Position numbers and translations under genes: made by a program
Part shown: positions 15,894 through 24,932 of the stretch, one piece after another
Layout: the number at the start of each line of letters is the position of its first letter
Position numbering within the stretch: position 1 is the stretch's first letter
Source of the DNA: Streptomyces sp. SA15
GTDB taxonomy: Bacteria > Actinomycetota > Actinomycetes > Streptomycetales > Streptomycetaceae
Reading direction: 5' to 3'
Length of the DNA stretch: 64,000 nucleotides
Assembly (NCBI RefSeq): GCF_002291145.1
Contig: NZ_NTGE01000186.1
Span: forward strand, 1-64,000
Notes under the pieces: generated by a model
Told to the model about the DNA's origin: nothing
Database searches by the model: none
The model's input: the letters and a program-made list of their open reading frames with translations, nothing else

Positions 15894-18490
15894 GCGTCAC
15901 CGACCGCGAAGCGGGCCGACTCACGCCGTCGGAGATCCCCGACGCCCTCGTACAGCCGACAACCCCCGGCCGGATCCTGGTGCCGTACGGCCAGGGACGG
16001 ATCCGTGGACTCGACGCCGACGAGCTGGGTACGCACGGCATGGCGATGGACGAGCTGGTGGCCCTCGGCCTGCCGGTGGTCCCAGGAGTCACCGTCCCCG
16101 CCGGTGACGCCGCGTCGCTGTGCGAACCCGGCACCGCCCGGGCCGCCGTAGAACTGGTCGAACAGCTGGCGGGGCGCCGGATCGGCGAGGCGGGCCGGCC
16201 GCTGCTGCTGCGCCTGGCGGCGAGCGCGCCGACCGAGATCGCCGGGCTGCCACCCGACCTCGCCTGTCTCGGCGTCACTCCGGCGAACGCCGGCGATCTG
16301 TGCGCCGTCATCGGGCGCGAAGAGGCGCTGTACGAGGTATGGGCCGCCACCGTGCGGATGATCGCCGAGTACGCCCTCGACGTACCGGGCTCGCTGCTCG
16401 ACGACGCCCTCCTCGACACACCCGAGCCACGAGCGCGGGTCGAGGCGCTGCTGTCCCTGGTCGCCCGGCACGCCTCCCGGCCCTTCCCCGACGACCCGGC
16501 GGAGCAGCTCGCGCTGGCCGCCCGAGCGGTCCTCGGGCGGTGGGACTCACCCCGCGCGCGAAGATCCCGCCGGTCCCAGCGACTCCCCGCCGATCTGGGC
16601 ATCGCCTTGCACGTGCAGGCGCTGCGCATCGGCCCGGCGGACCACTCGGGTTACGGCACCGCGGTCAGCCGCCACCCCGAGACCGGCCGCTTCGCTCCCC
16701 AGGGCTCCTTCTTCCGCGGTGTGCGCCGCAGCGCGCCACCGCCGCACACCAGTGAACCGCTGGACCGTCTCGCGGGCGCGGCGGCGCTGCTGGAGCACTC
16801 GCTGCTCACCCTCGAACGCCATCTGCACGCTCCGGTGTCGGTCGACTTCGAGGTGCGCGACGACGAGATCTCCCTGCTCGCCGCCTCGGCGCAGCAGCGC
16901 CCGCCCTTGCGCGCCTCGGTATGTCTCGCCGTGGACCTGGCCCGCGACGGGGCAATCGACCGGGAAGAGGCCGTACGGCGGATCAGCCCCGCCCAGGTGC
17001 AGGAACTGCTGCACCCCCAGCTCCGGCTGACCGGCGGCGAGCAGCTCCTGGTGAAGGGACTGCCCGCCTCCCCGGGGGCGGCGACCGGCGCGATCGTCCT
17101 GTCGAGCGAACGTGCCCTCGAACTGGCCGCGGACGGCACGCAGGTCGTGCTCGTGGCCCATGAGACGACTCCGGCCGACGTCCCCGGGATGCTGGCCGCC
17201 GTCGCCGTACTCACCGGCAGCGGCGGCATCGCCTCGCACGCCGCCGTGGTGGCGCGGGGTGCGGGCAAGCCCGCCGTGTGCGGCGCCGAGGGACTGCGCG
17301 CCGACCGGGTCGCCGGCACCGTACGGATCGGGGACCGGGTGCTGCGCGAGGGCGATGCCGTCTCGCTGGACGGCCGTACCGGAGCCGTCTACGCGGGGAC
17401 GCTGAGCGTCAGTGTCGCCGGACCGCCGCCCGAACTGTCCACCCTGCTGGAGTGGGCGGACGGCATGCGCCGGCTGGGCGTGCGGGCCAACGCCGACACC
17501 GCCGCGGAGGTGAGCACCGCCGTCGCCCTGGGCGCGGAGGGCGTGGGGCTGTGCCGTACGGAGCACCAGTTCCTCGGCGACCGGCTGCCGCTGATCCGCC
17601 GGGTGATCCTGGCCGCCGACGCCGCGGCCCGCGACGAGGCGCTGTCGGCACTGGAACAGGCCCAGCACGAGGACTTCAAGGCCCTGCTGACCGCGGTCGG
17701 GCACCGGCCGGTGACCGTACGCCTGCTGGACGCCCCCCTGCACGAGTTCCTGCCCGCCGGCGGGGAGGCCCGGGACGCCGCCGAGGAGCAGCGGGCCGCC
17801 GCACTGCGCGAAGCGAATCCGATGCTTGGGCTGCGCGGCGTGCGCCTGGCGCTGCTGCACGAGCGGCTCTACCCGGCGCAGGCCGAGGCGCTCTTCACCG
17901 CCTGGGCCGATGTCGCCGCCACGGGAGTCCGCCCCCAGCTCGAAGTGATGATCCCGCTCGTCAGCCTGCCGGAGGAACTCGCCGCCGCTGCCGCGTACGT
18001 CCGGGGTGCCGCCGAGGCGGTCGCCGCCCGCACCGGCGTGGAGGTCCCGTACCGGCTCGGCACGATGATCGAGACACCGCGGGCCGCGCTGCTGGCCGGC
18101 GAACTCGCCGAACACGCCGAGTTCTTCTCCTTCGGCACCAACGACCTCACCCAGCTCACCTACGGATTCTCCCGGGACGACGTCGAGCGCCAGGTGCTCG
18201 CCTCGTACCAGGAACGCGGGTTCCTGAAGGCCAGCCCGTTCGCCCGGCTCGATCCGCACGGGGTGGGCGCGCTGATCGCCCTGGCGGTGGAGCGGGCACG
18301 GAGCGTACGCCCCGACATCAAGCTGGGCGTGTGCGGTGAGCACGGCGGAGACCCGGAGTCCATCGCCTTCTGCGACGAACTGGGCCTCGACTACGTCTCC
18401 TGCTCCGCGCACCGTGTGCCGGTCGCGCGGATGGCGGCGGCGCACAGTGCCGTGCGGGAACGGCACGACGAGAGCGGGAGCGTACGATGA
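15890..18490 (+). CDS. Pyruvate-phosphate-dikinase-like protein with degenerate ATP-binding half
   Basis: An 866-residue protein with PPDK order. The N-terminal 330 residues resemble the PPDK nucleotide-binding domain but key motifs are altered: the usual GGKG is ELGTHGM, and the VRSGA strand reads LRLAASAP. The swivel domain is intact with GGIASHAAVVARGAGKPAVC and phosphohistidine His450. The PEP/pyruvate TIM barrel is complete: EGVGLCRTEH, FFSFGTNDLTQLTYGFSRDD and GVCGEHGGDP with catalytic Cys815. So PEP/pyruvate chemistry and the carrier His remain, but ATP use is doubtful. TTG start overlaps the 218-aa gene; its own stop overlaps the next acyl-CoA dehydrogenase (ATGA). Confidence 0.82.
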   Translation: MSVTDREAGRLTPSEIPDALVQPTTPGRILVPYGQGRIRGLDADELGTHGMAMDELVALGLPVVPGVTVPAGDAASLCEPGTARAAVELVEQLAGRRIGEAGRPLLLRLAASAPTEIAGLPPDLACLGVTPANAGDLCAVIGREEALYEVWAATVRMIAEYALDVPGSLLDDALLDTPEPRARVEALLSLVARHASRPFPDDPAEQLALAARAVLGRWDSPRARRSRRSQRLPADLGIALHVQALRIGPADHSGYGTAVSRHPETGRFAPQGSFFRGVRRSAPPPHTSEPLDRLAGAAALLEHSLLTLERHLHAPVSVDFEVRDDEISLLAASAQQRPPLRASVCLAVDLARDGAIDREEAVRRISPAQVQELLHPQLRLTGGEQLLVKGLPASPGAATGAIVLSSERALELAADGTQVVLVAHETTPADVPGMLAAVAVLTGSGGIASHAAVVARGAGKPAVCGAEGLRADRVAGTVRIGDRVLREGDAVSLDGRTGAVYAGTLSVSVAGPPPELSTLLEWADGMRRLGVRANADTAAEVSTAVALGAEGVGLCRTEHQFLGDRLPLIRRVILAADAAARDEALSALEQAQHEDFKALLTAVGHRPVTVRLLDAPLHEFLPAGGEARDAAEEQRAAALREANPMLGLRGVRLALLHERLYPAQAEALFTAWADVAATGVRPQLEVMIPLVSLPEELAAAAAYVRGAAEAVAARTGVEVPYRLGTMIETPRAALLAGELAEHAEFFSFGTNDLTQLTYGFSRDDVERQVLASYQERGFLKASPFARLDPHGVGALIALAVERARSVRPDIKLGVCGEHGGDPESIAFCDELGLDYVSCSAHRVPVARMAAAHSAVRERHDESGSVR

Positions 18491-19605
18491 CGAGCACCGT
18501 GACCGATGGCACGGCCCTGTCGGACGCCGAACTGGACGACCTGCGCGAGACCGTACGGTCGGTGTGCGCCGACGCCGGCGGCACCGCCGCGGTACGTCGT
18601 CTGTCCGAGCATTCCCCGGGTGTCGACGCCAAGTTGTGGGACACCCTCGGCAGGCAGGTCGGGCTCGCGGCCCTCGGTCTGCCCGAGGCGGCCGGAGGCA
18701 TCGGCGGCCTCGCCGAGATCGCGGCGGTCTGCGAGGAGCTGGGCCGGACACTGACGCCGGTGCCGCTGTTGTCCTCCACCGTGCTGGCCGGGCAGGTCCT
18801 GGCCGGTTGCGGCACGGCCGACCGGGCCCTGGCGGAGCTGGCCGAGGGCAAGGTGCACGCCTTGGCGGTGGCGGCGCCCGACGGGGTGTGGCGGCCGGAC
18901 GCCGTACCGGTGGCTGTCACCTGGCGGGGCGGCGTCCCACTGCTGGACGGCACCGCCCCGTTCGTGCTGGACGGTGCCGACGCCGAAGGTCTGGTCGTCA
19001 CCGCTACCGGAGCCGACGGCCTTGATCTCTTCCTCGCCGACCCGCGCGAGCCCGGGGTGACGGTCCGCCGGGTGCCCACCCTGGACCTCAGCCGCGGACA
19101 GGCGGTTGTCTCCTTCTCCGGCGCCCGAGCCCGGCCGCTGACCGCCGGGGGCGAGGGGGCGGACATCGTGAGCCGCGCCCTGGACGTCGCCCTGGTGGCC
19201 CTGGCCGCCGAGCAACTCGGCGGCGCGCAGGCCGCGTTGGACATGACGGTGGCCCATGTACGCGACCGCACACAGTTCGGCAGGGCCATCGGCGGCTTCC
19301 AGGCGATCAAACACACCTGTGCCGACATGCTGCTCCAGGTCGAAGCCGCGCGGTCGGCGGTGGTGCGAGCGGTACTGGCGGCCGACTCGCCCGGGACATT
19401 GGCCGAAGCGGCGGCGGTGGCGCAGGCGTGGTGCGGCGAGGCGTTCGTGTTCGTCGCCGCCGAGTGCGTCCAACTGCACGGCGGCATGGGCTTCACGTGG
19501 GAGCACGACGCCCACCTCTACTTCCGTCGCGCCCAGTCCGACGCCGTCCTGCTGGGTGGCGCCGCGCATCACCGGGAACGGCTGGCCGGACTCCTGGGCT
19601 GGTGA
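18487..19605 (+). CDS. Acyl-CoA dehydrogenase, short form
   Basis: A 372-residue acyl-CoA-dehydrogenase-like protein. VGLAALGLPEAAGGIGGLAE opens the N-domain, VRDRTQFGRAIGGFQAIKHTCADM is the family helix, and VQLHGGMGFTWEHDAHLYFRRAQSD the C-terminal FAD-binding segment. The middle beta-domain is divergent and lacks the usual M-T-E-P motif, as in the small or alpha-type partners of heteromeric steroid-side-chain FadE pairs; no second FadE is adjacent, so it may pair with another in the island. Translationally coupled to the PPDK-like gene. Confidence 0.8.
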   Translation: MTSTVTDGTALSDAELDDLRETVRSVCADAGGTAAVRRLSEHSPGVDAKLWDTLGRQVGLAALGLPEAAGGIGGLAEIAAVCEELGRTLTPVPLLSSTVLAGQVLAGCGTADRALAELAEGKVHALAVAAPDGVWRPDAVPVAVTWRGGVPLLDGTAPFVLDGADAEGLVVTATGADGLDLFLADPREPGVTVRRVPTLDLSRGQAVVSFSGARARPLTAGGEGADIVSRALDVALVALAAEQLGGAQAALDMTVAHVRDRTQFGRAIGGFQAIKHTCADMLLQVEAARSAVVRAVLAADSPGTLAEAAAVAQAWCGEAFVFVAAECVQLHGGMGFTWEHDAHLYFRRAQSDAVLLGGAAHHRERLAGLLGW

Positions 19606-19663
19606 CTTCGCCCGCGGGCACAGCACGACCGCACGACGACCGCGCAGACAAGGGCAGGACGCC

Positions 19664-20083
19664 ATGATCACCAGACTCATCGACGAGGACCTGTTCGAGA
19701 GCGTGCATCCACCGCGGCTCACGGGTGCGCGCTGCTCCGGGTGCGCCACCGTGGTCTTCCCCCGGCAGGACTCGTGCCCCAAGTGCTCCGACGGAGCCAT
19801 GTCCGCGCACGTGTTGCCGGTGAACGGGCGGGTGTGGTCGTGGACGCTGCAGGCGTTCCGGCCCAAGTCTCCGTACCGGCCGCCGACCGGGGGCTACCAG
19901 CCGTACCACGTGGGCTATGTCGACCTCGGGGAGGTGCTGGTCGAGGCGCGGCTGGAGGTTCACCGCGCCGAGATACGGATCGGGCTTCCGGTCCGGCTCA
20001 CCACGGTGACCGCCTACCACGACGAGGACGGGACCGAAGTGCTGACCTTCGCGTTCCGCCCGGACCCGGAAGAGGACCGATGA
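19664..20083 (+). CDS. Zn-ribbon OB-fold protein (DUF35/DUF35_N)
   Basis: A 139-residue protein with a rubredoxin-like zinc ribbon (RCSGCATVVFPRQDSCPKC, four Cys) followed by an OB fold (GRVWSWTLQAFRPKSPYRPP). Such proteins bind CoA thioesters and pair with thiolase-like or hydratase-like enzymes, for example the Ltp2 aldolase/DUF35 partner in steroid side-chain cleavage. Its TGA overlaps the thiolase ATG directly downstream, giving the classical pair. Confidence 0.88.
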   Translation: MITRLIDEDLFESVHPPRLTGARCSGCATVVFPRQDSCPKCSDGAMSAHVLPVNGRVWSWTLQAFRPKSPYRPPTGGYQPYHVGYVDLGEVLVEARLEVHRAEIRIGLPVRLTTVTAYHDEDGTEVLTFAFRPDPEEDR

Positions 20084-21240
20084 CCAGGGCGAGGTCCGAC
20101 GAGATCTATGTCGTCGGCTGTGGCATGCACCCCTTCGGCCGCGACGAGACGGTCACCGGGATGGACATGGCCGAGCGCGCGGTACGCGAGGCCCTGGCCG
20201 ACGCGGGCACGGCATGGGAGGACATCGGGTACGCGGCGGGCGGCTCCGACGTGTCCGGCAAGCCCGACACGCTGGTGAGCCGTCTCGGCCTGACCGGTGT
20301 CCCGTTCGTCAACGTGCAGAACGGCTGCGCGACCGGTGCCTCGTCGGTTCTCGCGGTGGCCAACGCACTGCGCGCCGGCGAGGCGTCGCTCGGGCTGGCC
20401 GTGGGCTTCGACAAGCACGAGCGGGGCGCCTTCAACGTCTCCGCGGCCCGCTACGGACTGCCCGACTGGTACGCCGAGACCGGCATGATGCTCACCACCC
20501 AGTTCTTCGCCCTGAAGACCCAGCGGTACCTGCACGAGCACGGGATCTCCGAACTGGCGCTGGCGAGGGTGGCCGCGCGGGCCTTCCGCAACGGCTCACA
20601 GCACCCCCTGGCCTGGCGGCGCAAACCGCTGACGGAACAGGAGATCCTCGACTCCGCCGAGGTCAGCCCGCCCCTCACCCAGTACATGTTCTGCTCGCCC
20701 GGACAGGGCGCGGTCGCGCTGGTGCTGGCACTCGGTGATCGTGCCTTCGACCTGTGCGAACGGCCGGTCAAGCTGGCCTCGCTGGCCTTCCGGACCCGGC
20801 GGTTCGGCTCGTTCGAGGTGTTCTCGCCCTGGCTGCCGCCCGGACCGCACCGCAGCCCGAGCGTCGACGCCGCGGAGGCGGTCTTCCGCGCCGCGGGTCT
20901 ACGGCCCGCGGACGTACAGGTCGCCCAGTTGCAGGACACCGACAGCGGATCGGAACTGATCCACCTGGCCGAGACCGGCCTGTGCGGCCACGGCGAGCAG
21001 GAGGAACTGCTGGCCGGCGGGGACACCGACCCCACGGGCCGGATCCCCGTCAACACCGACGGCGGCTGCCTGGCCGGCGGTGAGCCCGTCGGCGCCTCGG
21101 GGCTGCGCCAGTTCCACGAGGTCGTACGGCAGTTGCAGGGCCGGGCACCGGGAGCGCAGGTGCCCGGAGCTCCCCGGGTCGGCTTCACCCACGTCTATGG
21201 GGCGCCCGGGATCAGCGCCTGCTCGGTGCTGACGGTCTGA
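20080..21240 (+). CDS. Thiolase-family / lipid-transfer-type enzyme
   Basis: A 386-residue thiolase fold. VQNGCATGASSVLAVANALRAGE carries the nucleophile-region Cys; LSLAFRTRR-type middle and NTDGGCLAGGEPVGASGLRQFHEV and FTHVYGAPGISACSVLTV form the C-terminal half. The canonical HPxGxSG motif is replaced by GGEPVGASG, and the late CxG is GISACS, as in SCP2-thiolase/Ltp-like aldolases that work with a DUF35 partner. A retro-aldol or thiolytic carbon-carbon cleavage of a CoA ester is likely. Confidence 0.82.
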   Translation: MTRARSDEIYVVGCGMHPFGRDETVTGMDMAERAVREALADAGTAWEDIGYAAGGSDVSGKPDTLVSRLGLTGVPFVNVQNGCATGASSVLAVANALRAGEASLGLAVGFDKHERGAFNVSAARYGLPDWYAETGMMLTTQFFALKTQRYLHEHGISELALARVAARAFRNGSQHPLAWRRKPLTEQEILDSAEVSPPLTQYMFCSPGQGAVALVLALGDRAFDLCERPVKLASLAFRTRRFGSFEVFSPWLPPGPHRSPSVDAAEAVFRAAGLRPADVQVAQLQDTDSGSELIHLAETGLCGHGEQEELLAGGDTDPTGRIPVNTDGGCLAGGEPVGASGLRQFHEVVRQLQGRAPGAQVPGAPRVGFTHVYGAPGISACSVLTV

Positions 21241-21277
21241 CATCGGTGCCGACGGTTTGAAAGGAGGCGGGCACACC

Positions 21278-21982
21278 ATGGGGCACGGCAACAGAACCGC
21301 ACTGGTCACCGGCGGAGCGCGCGGAATCGGCGTGGAGATATGCCGACAGCTCGCGGACCAGGGGCTACGGGTCCTGGTCGGGGCGCGAAGACTCGAGGCG
21401 GCCGAAGAGGCGTGCCGCTCCATCGGTCCGGCGGCGCTGCCGCTGGCCCTGGACGTGACCTCCGCGAAGAGCGTCACCGAAGCGGTCCGGGAGGCCGGGG
21501 AGCTGACCGGCGGGATCGACGTCCTGGTGAACAACGCGGGCCTGTCCCTCGACGGCGATCTACGGCCCCCGTACCTCGACGAGGAGATCCTGCGCACGAC
21601 CCTGGACACGAACCTCACCGGTGCCTGGCGCATGGCGGAAGCCGTCGTGCCGGGCATGGTGGAGGCCGGCTACGGACGGGTGGTCAACGTCACCAGTTCC
21701 TACGGTTCGCTCGCGCTGATGGACTCCGGCCGCCACCCGGCCTACCGGATCTCCAAGACCGCCCTCAACGCCCTGACCCGTATGCTCGCGGCCGAACTGG
21801 CGGGCACCGGCGTCCTGGTCAACGCCGCCGATCCGGGCTGGACGCGCAGCGGCATGGGCGGTCCGTCCGCGCCGCGCGGTCCGGAGACCGGCGCGGACAC
21901 CCCGGTCTGGCTGGCGACCCTGCCCGAGGGCGACGGCACGACGGGCGGGCTGTTCGCCGAACGCGAGCCACTGCCCTGGTGA
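21278..21982 (+). CDS. Short-chain dehydrogenase/reductase
   Basis: A 234-residue classical SDR: TGGARGIGVEICRQL (cofactor GxxxGxG), VNNAGLSLDGD (NNAG), NVTSSYGSL catalytic Ser and YRISKTALNALT with YxxxK. RBS AAAGGAGG precedes the ATG by 11 nt. NADPH preference is suggested by the ARRLEAAE acceptor loop. It likely performs the hydroxyacyl-CoA or alcohol oxidation step of the same operon. Confidence 0.85.
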   Translation: MGHGNRTALVTGGARGIGVEICRQLADQGLRVLVGARRLEAAEEACRSIGPAALPLALDVTSAKSVTEAVREAGELTGGIDVLVNNAGLSLDGDLRPPYLDEEILRTTLDTNLTGAWRMAEAVVPGMVEAGYGRVVNVTSSYGSLALMDSGRHPAYRISKTALNALTRMLAAELAGTGVLVNAADPGWTRSGMGGPSAPRGPETGADTPVWLATLPEGDGTTGGLFAEREPLPW

Positions 21983-21988
21983 ACCGCC

Positions 21989-22645
21989 TCAGGTGGACGC
22001 GGTGGTCGGCTTCTGCTCGGCGGCGACGATCCGCAGCGCCAGCGACCTGACCGCCTCCTGCACGGACCGTGGGGGCAGCTGGGACAGCGGCCCGCCCTCC
22101 GCTCGCAGCGCGGTGACCAGAATGTTCATACTGGTCAGCGTGCGGACCGCGAGCGCCTGCGCCGCGTGCCGTGACTTGGCCGCCCGGGGACTGCGCGTGG
22201 TGCCCTCCGGCAGGTAGTCGTACGCCCGTTGGATGTGCCGCTGCTCGAACTCGTCCCGCAACACCTTGACATTGCCGTTGGCCGAGGCGATCTGCACCTG
22301 GTACAGCCGGGCCTCTTCCGGGTTCTGCTCGAACCAGTCCCACACTGCGTCGATGACCCGCAGCAGACCCTCCGCACTGCCTGGTTCGGACTCCGGGCGG
22401 GCCGCCTCCACCACCGCGTTCAGCTGGTCGAAGACCCGCCGCATGGCGAGTTCGAGCAGCTCCTCCTTGCCGTCGAAGTGGTAGTAGACGGCCGTGGGGA
22501 CCACCTGGGCCTCGTCCGCGATGTCCTGGATGCTGGTCTCCGCGAATCCGTTGCGTCCGAACACCCGCACGGCGGCGGTGATGATGTGCTGCCGGCGCGA
22601 GGGTCGGTGGGCGGGCTGCTTGCCGTTCTGCGTGGTGGCCATCAT
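21989..22645 (-). CDS. TetR-family transcriptional regulator
   Basis: A 218-residue TetR protein with N-terminal helix-turn-helix (AVRVFGRNGFAETSIQDIADEAQVVPTAVYYHFDGKEELL). Two in-frame ATGs (22645 and 22642) are possible. It converges with the SDR operon, its 3' end lying 6 bp from the SDR stop, and is divergent from the TetR gene at 22786. A likely controller of the acyl-CoA genes, ligand perhaps an acyl-CoA. Confidence 0.87.
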   Translation of the reverse strand: MMATTQNGKQPAHRPSRRQHIITAAVRVFGRNGFAETSIQDIADEAQVVPTAVYYHFDGKEELLELAMRRVFDQLNAVVEAARPESEPGSAEGLLRVIDAVWDWFEQNPEEARLYQVQIASANGNVKVLRDEFEQRHIQRAYDYLPEGTTRSPRAAKSRHAAQALAVRTLTSMNILVTALRAEGGPLSQLPPRSVQEAVRSLALRIVAAEQKPTTAST

Positions 22646-22772
22646 GCTCCCTGGCGGCTGGCGTGAACCCGCGTCTGTGGGCCTTGTCCACTGACCATGC
22701 TATCCAGTAACTCCGCCAGGTGGACGGCGTAATTCCTGGTACCCGTGTGCTGTCAGAGGACGCGGACCCCTG

Positions 22773-22778
22773 CATACT
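22773..22778 (+). promoter_or_regulatory. Probable -10 box of a leaderless transcript
   Basis: CATACT lies 7 bp before the ATG of the second TetR gene, in GCATACTTGACACCATG. There is no Shine-Dalgarno sequence. The spacing is what a leaderless mRNA beginning at or next to the A of ATG requires, a common arrangement for actinomycete regulators. Confidence 0.5.
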
Positions 22779-22785
22779 TGACACC

Positions 22786-23394
22786 ATGACGACATCCGGA
22801 GCCCGCGCCGCGCACCGTCCCTCGCGCAAGCAGTGGGTGGTCGAAGCGGCCACGGAGCTGTTCGCCACCCAGTCGCCGGACGAGGTGACGGTGGCCGACA
22901 TCGCCGCCCGTGCGGAGATGACCTCGGCAGCGGTCTACTACCACTTCTCCTCCAAGGACAAGGTGCTCGTGGAGGGCATGCGGGTGTTCGCCACCGCGCT
23001 GCGCGAAGAGCTGCATGCGCTCACGGAGGCCCACGCGCCCGGCTCGCCCGTCGGACCGGCCGTCACCGCCCTGGTGGCCTGGCTGGGCGAACACCGGTCC
23101 GCCGCCACCGTGTTCTTCACGTCCTCGGCCGGCATGAGCCAGGAGGCGGAGGCGCTGCGCCACGAGAGCCGGACGCAGTTGCTGGAGGAACTGGTACGGC
23201 TGACCCGCAGGGCCCGTGAGTCGGTCTCCGACGCGGAGGCGGCGGTCATCGCCCTGGGCCTGCTGTCGCTGCTGGAGACCGCGGCGATCTCGCAGGTCCG
23301 CGGGGACGACGTCTACCGCTCCCTCGGACACCGCTCGTTCGTCCGCGAGGTCGGCCGCCTCGCCGAGCGGATCGCCGACCCGGCGGCCGAATAG
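22786..23394 (+). CDS. TetR-family transcriptional regulator
   Basis: A 202-residue TetR protein: residues 10-60 contain AATELFATQSPDEVTVADIAARAEMTSAAVYYHFSSKDKVL, the HTH. The C-terminal domain has FFTSSAGMSQEAEALRHESR. The ATG at 22786 is preferred to longer frames because a -10-like box is only 7 bp upstream. It runs head-to-head with the other TetR gene and tail-to-tail with the E2 gene (16 bp apart). Confidence 0.85.
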   Translation: MTTSGARAAHRPSRKQWVVEAATELFATQSPDEVTVADIAARAEMTSAAVYYHFSSKDKVLVEGMRVFATALREELHALTEAHAPGSPVGPAVTALVAWLGEHRSAATVFFTSSAGMSQEAEALRHESRTQLLEELVRLTRRARESVSDAEAAVIALGLLSLLETAAISQVRGDDVYRSLGHRSFVREVGRLAERIADPAAE

Positions 23395-23410
23395 CCCTTC
23401 CACCAGGAGG

Positions 23411-24928
23411 TCAGACCAGCAGCCGGAGCGGTTTGCCCAGCAACTCACCGACCGTGCGCAGATACTCGGCCGCAGGCGCCCCGTCGACGGCACGGTGGTC
23501 GAAGGTCAGGCTCAGGGTGAGCACCTGCGTCCGCGACGGCCGGTCGTCCACCCACTCGACACCGTCCCTGAGCCTGCCCACGCCGAGGATGGCGACGTTG
23601 CCGGGGTTGATCACGGGGGTGAAGAAGTCGACGCCGTATCCGCCCAGCGAGGTGACGGCGAAGGTGGCTCCTTCCAGCTGGGCCGGGGAGATCCGCCCCT
23701 CGCGCGCGGCCTCGGCCAGAGCCCTCGACCGGCGGGCGATCTCGGGCAGGGGCAACTCCACCGCGTCCTCGATCACGGGGACCATCAGGCCGCCCGGAAC
23801 GGCCACCGCGAACCCGAGGTGGATGGCGCCGAGCAGGTGGATGCCGTCCTCGCGCACCGTCGCGTTGAGCAGCGGGTGCTCGCGCAGGGCCAGGGCGGCG
23901 GCCTTCAGCAGGAAGTCGTTGAGGCTGGGCACCGGCAGGTCGCTGTCCGCCCATTCCTCCTTGAGCCGGGCCCGCAAGGACACGACCGCGTCCATCCGCA
24001 CCTCGTAGCCGTGCGTCAGCTGCGCCATCTCCTGGAGGCTGGCGTGCATCCGGCGGGCGATGGTGCCGCGCATCCCGGTGAGCGGGAGGACATCACCCGC
24101 CTGAGGAGCGGTGCCCCGGCGGGGGGCGGGGCGGGCGGCCGCCGGTTCCGGTGTCCCGTTGACGGCGTCGAGGTCGGATCTGCGGATCCGGCCGCCCGCA
24201 CCGGTGGCCCGTACCGTCGAGAGGTCGATGCCCCGCTCCTTCGCCAGCCGGCGGACCAGGGGCGAGACGGGGATGACGGAATCGCCGGGCAGGACGGAGG
24301 GCGCCGGTGCCACCGGGGAGGGCGCCGGGATCCCCGGCGCGGCGGCAGCGGCGGCGAGGTAGTCCTCCACGTCCTCGGAGACGATCCGGCCTCCGGGCCC
24401 GGTGCCGCGTACGGCCGTGATGTCCACGCCGGCCTCGGCCGCCACCCGCCGGGCGTTCGGGGAGGCCAGGAGCCGCCCTCTGGCGCCGGTCGGAGCCGCC
24501 GTGCCATGGACGCCGGTGGCGCTGTCATGACCACCGCTGCCATTGAGGCCCGCCGGCCCGTGAGAAGAGGACCCCGCGGACGAGGCACCTCCAGGCGCGG
24601 GCACCAGGGCGCCGGAGGCCTCCGGCGCCGGTGCGCCGCTCGACCCGGGCCCGGCCGGCATCGGCGTACCCGCCGGGTCCGGTGGCTGCTCGCCGTCGGC
24701 CAGCAGCCAGCCGATGAGAGCCCCCGCCGGGACGGTGGCCCCGGCAGGGACCACGGGGTGGAACAGTCCACCGGCCTCCGCCTCGACGTCGACGTCGACC
24801 TTGTCGGTGGCCAGCCGCAGCAGCGCGTCGCCTTCGGAGACGGCGGTGCCGGTCGGCACCAGCCACTCGTCGATCGTGCCCTCCTGCATCGTCAGGCCGA
24901 TCTTCGGCAGCAGAACCTCGACCGCCAT
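23411..24928 (-). CDS. Dihydrolipoyl acyltransferase (E2) of a 2-oxoacid dehydrogenase complex
   Basis: A 505-residue E2. Residues 1-75 form a lipoyl domain with lipoyl-Lys43 in LATDKVDVDVEAE. A Gly/Pro/Ala-rich linker follows (residues about 80-150). There are then two peripheral-subunit-binding-like modules (SPNARRVAAEAGVDITAVRG and SPLVRRLAKERGIDLSTVRA), instead of the usual one. The acyltransferase core ends with the catalytic DHRAVDGAPAAEYL. It is the third gene after E1-alpha and E1-beta. No E3 (lipoamide dehydrogenase) is present in the window, so the cellular E3 must be shared. Confidence 0.88.
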   Translation of the reverse strand: MAVEVLLPKIGLTMQEGTIDEWLVPTGTAVSEGDALLRLATDKVDVDVEAEAGGLFHPVVPAGATVPAGALIGWLLADGEQPPDPAGTPMPAGPGSSGAPAPEASGALVPAPGGASSAGSSSHGPAGLNGSGGHDSATGVHGTAAPTGARGRLLASPNARRVAAEAGVDITAVRGTGPGGRIVSEDVEDYLAAAAAAPGIPAPSPVAPAPSVLPGDSVIPVSPLVRRLAKERGIDLSTVRATGAGGRIRRSDLDAVNGTPEPAAARPAPRRGTAPQAGDVLPLTGMRGTIARRMHASLQEMAQLTHGYEVRMDAVVSLRARLKEEWADSDLPVPSLNDFLLKAAALALREHPLLNATVREDGIHLLGAIHLGFAVAVPGGLMVPVIEDAVELPLPEIARRSRALAEAAREGRISPAQLEGATFAVTSLGGYGVDFFTPVINPGNVAILGVGRLRDGVEWVDDRPSRTQVLTLSLTFDHRAVDGAPAAEYLRTVGELLGKPLRLLV

Positions 24929-24932
24929 GTCG

